Source: JBEKDJ01 sp050014415 (GTDB lineage Bacteria; Desulfobacterota; BSN033; UBA1163). Taken from it: a stretch of DNA of 18,056 nt. The number at the start of each line of letters is the position of its first letter. Positions within the stretch are counted from its first letter, which is position 1. The stretch lies in NCBI GenBank assembly GCA_050014415.1, contig JBEKDJ010000066.1, positions 1 through 18,056 on the forward strand. The letters are read 5' to 3'. Shown here piece after piece: positions 15,636-18,056 of this stretch. A model generated the notes under the pieces. That model was not told the origin of the DNA, ran no database searches, and worked only from the letters and a program-made list of their open reading frames with translations. Made by a program: the position numbers and the translations under genes.

Positions 15636-16388
15636 TCATCGATAGGGTTTGAGTCGCTCTAGAAATGATGGGTCGACCACGATCCCTAACCTTCCTGCTG
15701 CATCCGAATGTTCGATGGCTAGGTCAAATTCCTGCTTCTCGTAATAGATTAAGGCAAGATTGTAGTGGGCCTCAGCATATTTGGGATGAATCTGTAACAC
15801 CCGTTGAAAAGAAGTGATCGCTTCATCTAATTTCTTCATCTGTCGGTAGACATTTCCAAGGTTGTAATATCCCCTCGCATAGTCTGGCTTGATCTCAACC
15901 GCCTTCTGGTACTCGGAGAGAGCTTCGTCCATTTTTCCATTCCTAAAATAGACACTGCCTAAGTTGTTATGGGCTTCGACGTAGTTCGGGTTGATTTGAA
16001 GGGCCTTCTGATATTGAATGGCCGTTTCCTTTAGATTCCCTCTCTCATTGTGGGCTACCCCCAGGTTGAAATAGGCCTCCGCGAAATTCGGATCAATGCG
16101 AATAGCACTTTTGTACTCTGAGATCTCCTCTTTCCATTTTCCCTGTCTTCCATAGATAATGCCGAGGTTGAGGTGAACTCTCGAGTTCTTCGGGTCCAGT
16201 TTCAGCACCGCTCCATACTCAGAAACTGCCTCTTCCAGGTTCCCGCGGTCTGCAGCGTCGAAAGCCAGTTGGAAATGTTCTTCAATACTGATTACCTTTT
16301 CTTTCTTCTCTGCCTTCTTCCCTCCTGCACAAGTGATCAACAAAAGGACCATCGTACAGGCAAGCAAATATCTCGCAATGGTCTTCAA
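15636..16388 (-). CDS. tetratricopeptide-repeat lipoprotein
   Basis: 250 residues from the chosen TTG at 16388. AGGAGG (16400-16395) lies 6 bases before it, and the product begins directly with a lipoprotein-like signal: basic start, hydrophobic LLACTMVLLLITC, candidate lipid-bearing C20 (Thr at -1 is less usual). An upstream in-frame TTG at 16430 would put the ribosome binding site inside the gene. After a Lys/Glu-rich linker come six 34-residue TPR units in tandem, each with the NLGxxY and A...DP or NP pattern (for example FNLGVAHNERG, NLGNVYRQ). TPR arrays bind other proteins; a role as a scaffold in the periplasm or outer membrane is likely, and TPR lipoproteins such as PilF assist pilus secretin assembly. 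Nothing here ties it to the pil cluster directly. Confidence 0.85.
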   Translation of the reverse strand: MKTIARYLLACTMVLLLITCAGGKKAEKKEKVISIEEHFQLAFDAADRGNLEEAVSEYGAVLKLDPKNSRVHLNLGIIYGRQGKWKEEISEYKSAIRIDPNFAEAYFNLGVAHNERGNLKETAIQYQKALQINPNYVEAHNNLGSVYFRNGKMDEALSEYQKAVEIKPDYARGYYNLGNVYRQMKKLDEAITSFQRVLQIHPKYAEAHYNLALIYYEKQEFDLAIEHSDAAGRLGIVVDPSFLERLKPYR

Positions 16389-16482
16389 GAGGTTCCTCCT
16401 GTTCTTAAAAGTCTTCTGAATCATTAACAAAAATCTTGAGCTAAATCAAGGGATAATATTCCTCGGCCTGATAGCGGACTGT

Positions 16483-16511
16483 TTGACAGGATGGAGGAAA
16501 TCAATTAACAT
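16483..16511 (+). promoter_or_regulatory. sigma-70 promoter of the MTA phosphorylase gene
   Basis: A perfect TTGACA (16483-16488), a 17-base spacer and TAACAT (16506-16511; four of six -10 matches) lie in the gap divergent from the TPR gene. Transcription would start around 16518, about 20 bases before the GTG and just ahead of its AGGAGG (16526-16531). Confidence 0.55.
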
Positions 16512-16537
16512 ACGGAAATTAGAAGAGGAGGAACAAA

Positions 16538-17398
16538 GTGAAGGAAAAGGTTGTGGGGGTGATTGGTGGATCGGGCCTCTACGAAATGGAAGGTCTTAAT
16601 GAAATTCAAACGATCTCTCTCAAGACCCCCTTTGGAGACCCTTCCGACTCCTACGTCATAGGTCGCCTCGATGGAGTGAAGGTCGTCTTCTTACCCCGAC
16701 ATGGAAAGGGCCACCGGATTCAACCATCCTCTCTTAACTTCAGGGCGAATATCTACGGGATGAAACTGTTGAAGGCTGAATGGATCATCGGCGTCAGTGC
16801 AGTGGGATCAATGAAAGAATCGATCCTTCCTGGTGACATGGTTATTCCAAATCAATTCATTGATCTGACCAAAGGACGTCCGAACACTTTCTTCAGCGAT
16901 GGGATTGCCTGCCATATTAGTTTTGCTGACCCCGTCTGCCCCGTTCTAAGTCAGGTCCTGTCAGAAGCGGGCAAAAAAACCGGGGCGAACGTCCATAAGG
17001 GTGGGACTTACCTCTGCATTGAGGGACCTCAGTTTTCAACAAGAGCTGAATCGAGGCTTTATCGGACATGGGGTGTGGATGTCATCGGAATGACCAACAT
17101 GCCCGAGGCGAAACTTGCTCGGGAGGCTGAAATCTGCTATAGCACCATCGCGTTCGCAACCGATTTCGACTGCTGGCATGAACAGGCAGAGGACGTTACG
17201 GTCGGTGAGATCTTGAGGATTCTCGCACAGAGTACGAAGATAGCAAAAGATGCCATTCACCAGGCACTCAAAGACCTCCCAGGGGAGAGGCAGTGTCTTT
17301 GTGCCACTGCCCTGAAACATACACTTGTCACTGGCAAAAAGTACATCCCTGAAAAGACAAGAAAAGATTTAGAACCAATCATCGGAAAATACTTGTGA
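16538..17398 (+). CDS. mtnP: S-methyl-5'-thioadenosine phosphorylase
   Basis: Cytoplasmic trimeric phosphorylase that splits 5'-methylthioadenosine with phosphate into adenine and methylthioribose 1-phosphate, in the methionine salvage pathway; 286 residues. Motifs: GGSGLYEMEGL (10-20), TPFGDPSD (30-37), LPRHGKGHRIQPSSLNFRANI (from 52), SAVGSMKESILPGD (87-100), IEGPQFSTRAESRLYR (161-176), GMTNMPEAKLAREAEICY (184-201) and ATDFDCWH (207-214), whose D209 and D211 correspond to the base-recognising acids. The pattern matches MTAP rather than plain purine nucleoside phosphorylase, although some bacterial members also accept inosine or guanosine. The start is GTG, fixed by AGGAGG (16526-16531) with a 6-base spacer. 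No other methionine salvage gene is in view. Confidence 0.93.
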   Translation: MKEKVVGVIGGSGLYEMEGLNEIQTISLKTPFGDPSDSYVIGRLDGVKVVFLPRHGKGHRIQPSSLNFRANIYGMKLLKAEWIIGVSAVGSMKESILPGDMVIPNQFIDLTKGRPNTFFSDGIACHISFADPVCPVLSQVLSEAGKKTGANVHKGGTYLCIEGPQFSTRAESRLYRTWGVDVIGMTNMPEAKLAREAEICYSTIAFATDFDCWHEQAEDVTVGEILRILAQSTKIAKDAIHQALKDLPGERQCLCATALKHTLVTGKKYIPEKTRKDLEPIIGKYL

Positions 17399-17436
17399 CT
17401 CCGAAGTTAAGCAAAGGGAATAGAGCATTTTCTTAG

Positions 17437-17467
17437 GGATTCAAGAACTCGAGGGAGTCAAGAATCC
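17437..17467 (+). other. hairpin after mtnP
   Basis: GGATTC (17437-17442) pairs with GAATCC (17462-17467), and inside it ACTC (17447-17450) pairs with GAGT (17455-17458) around GAGG. It lies about 40 bases after the mtnP stop. It lacks a following T run, so it is at best an imperfect terminator. Confidence 0.4.
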
Positions 17468-17533
17468 ACAAAGAGAAAGTAGAGAGCAGAAATGCACATT
17501 CAGATCGATGAACCCGTGAATCCTAGACTCCGC

Positions 17534-17562
17534 TTGAACTCTTTCAGAGGTACCATTATAAG
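17534..17562 (+). promoter_or_regulatory. sigma-70 promoter of the Mut7-C gene
   Basis: TTGAAC (17534-17539), a 17-base spacer and TATAAG (17557-17562, five of six matches) give a good vegetative promoter about 60 bases before the ATG at 17631. This suggests the Mut7-C gene is transcribed separately from mtnP. Confidence 0.5.
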
Positions 17563-17630
17563 ATCTTTCAGCACACCCAACTGCCCTAGAAACATTCTTG
17601 TGCAACGGGTGGGTCAAATGCCTTAAGATC

Positions 17631-18056
17631 ATGAAGTTCTTGGTCGATCGAATGTTAGGGAAGTTGGTCAAGGAGTTAAGAATGTTGGGATATGATACGA
17701 TCTATCACCGGGGGGAAATTGTTTATCATTTGATTGAACAGGCTCGCCAGGAAGGTCGTGTGATCTTGACCCGCGATACCAAGCTCTTTCCAAGAAAGCC
17801 CGAAGATCGCATTCTTAGAGTGATGGAGGATGATCCCATTCTTCAGTTAAGGGAACTTGTTGAAAAAGGATGCATCTCACTAGATGAGGAAGCCCTCTTC
17901 TCCAGATGCCTGCTCTGCAATGGTCTCCTCGATGAGATCTCACGGGAAGATGCGGAAGGAAATGTTCCGGACTTCATCTCTCACCAGCAGAAAACATTCT
18001 TCCGATGTCCACAGTGCAGGAGAATTTACTGGGCGGGATCTCACCAGGAGAATATG
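17631..18056 (+). CDS. Mut7-C RNase-domain protein with C-terminal zinc-ribbon cysteines, truncated by the window end
   Basis: 142 codons are visible with no stop, so the 3' end is missing. The protein opens MKFLVDRMLGKLVKELRMLG, the typical Mut7-C (formerly DUF82) N terminus, with D6 and, further on, D77 or a nearby Asp in ILTRDTKLF as likely acidic catalytic residues of the PIN-like fold. Two CxxC pairs, CLLC around 107 and CPQC around 132, form a probable zinc site, followed by RRIYWAGSH. Most of the domain is present, so only a short tail should be missing. The ATG at 17631 fits the family start, but no good Shine-Dalgarno precedes it. RNase activity is the family prediction; the substrate is unknown. 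Confidence 0.85.
   Translation, partial: MKFLVDRMLGKLVKELRMLGYDTIYHRGEIVYHLIEQARQEGRVILTRDTKLFPRKPEDRILRVMEDDPILQLRELVEKGCISLDEEALFSRCLLCNGLLDEISREDAEGNVPDFISHQQKTFFRCPQCRRIYWAGSHQENM

Noticed and set aside
16389..16430. TTG at 16430 as the TPR lipoprotein start
   Set aside because: It would put an ideal AGGAGG inside the gene and add a non-signal extension before the lipoprotein signal; the TTG at 16388 fits both.

Overview
The window looks like chromosomal DNA of a Gram-negative, probably anaerobic bacterium, most likely a deltaproteobacterium (Desulfobacterota) or close relative. The reasons are the gene order pilB-pilT-pilC-pilS-pilR (the Geobacter-type type IV pilus order), a membrane-bound HdrD-like Fe-S oxidoreductase of the type that links electron-transfer flavoprotein to menaquinone in syntrophic and metal-reducing bacteria, and an ACT-domain malic enzyme. 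This placement is inferred from gene content and order; no 16S or other marker gene is present. No mobile element, tRNA, rRNA or CRISPR array was seen.

Layout. Positions 1-5 hold only the start of a leftward gene with a good ribosome binding site and a promoter at 70-99. Positions 100-560 carry no credible protein gene but many complementary segments and a sigma-70-like promoter (331-358). They precede a two-component pair: an OmpR-type regulator (561-1232) and its membrane histidine kinase (1229-2689). After a 249-base gap with a textbook sigma-54 promoter (2846-2861) comes the pilus block: pilB, pilT, pilC, pilS, pilR (2939-10428). PilB and PilT are the extension and retraction ATPases, PilC the inner-membrane platform, and PilS/PilR a sensor and sigma-54 activator pair. 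The sigma-54 promoter in front of pilB suggests PilR may control its own cluster. No pilin gene follows pilR.

From 10629 to 16388 all genes run leftward. In transcription order they are a six-TPR lipoprotein (16388-15636), an ACT-domain malic enzyme (15313-13877), a broken prohibitin/SPFH gene (13824-12935), a possible 65-residue protein (12870-12673) and the HdrD/NarI-like oxidoreductase (12653-10629). A 62-base imperfect palindrome (15524-15585) separates the first two. The last four could share a transcript.

The right end returns to the + strand: an S-methyl-5'-thioadenosine phosphorylase (16538-17398) with its own promoter, then a Mut7-C RNase-domain protein that runs off the window (17631-18056).

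The most striking points are the SPFH gene with three separate lesions (lost start codon, frameshift, in-frame amber codon), the structured and unexplained DNA upstream of the first regulator, the sigma-54 promoter at pilB, and the missing pilA. I did not find strong evidence for a wholly new biological system. The best candidate for something undescribed is the structured region at 170-535.
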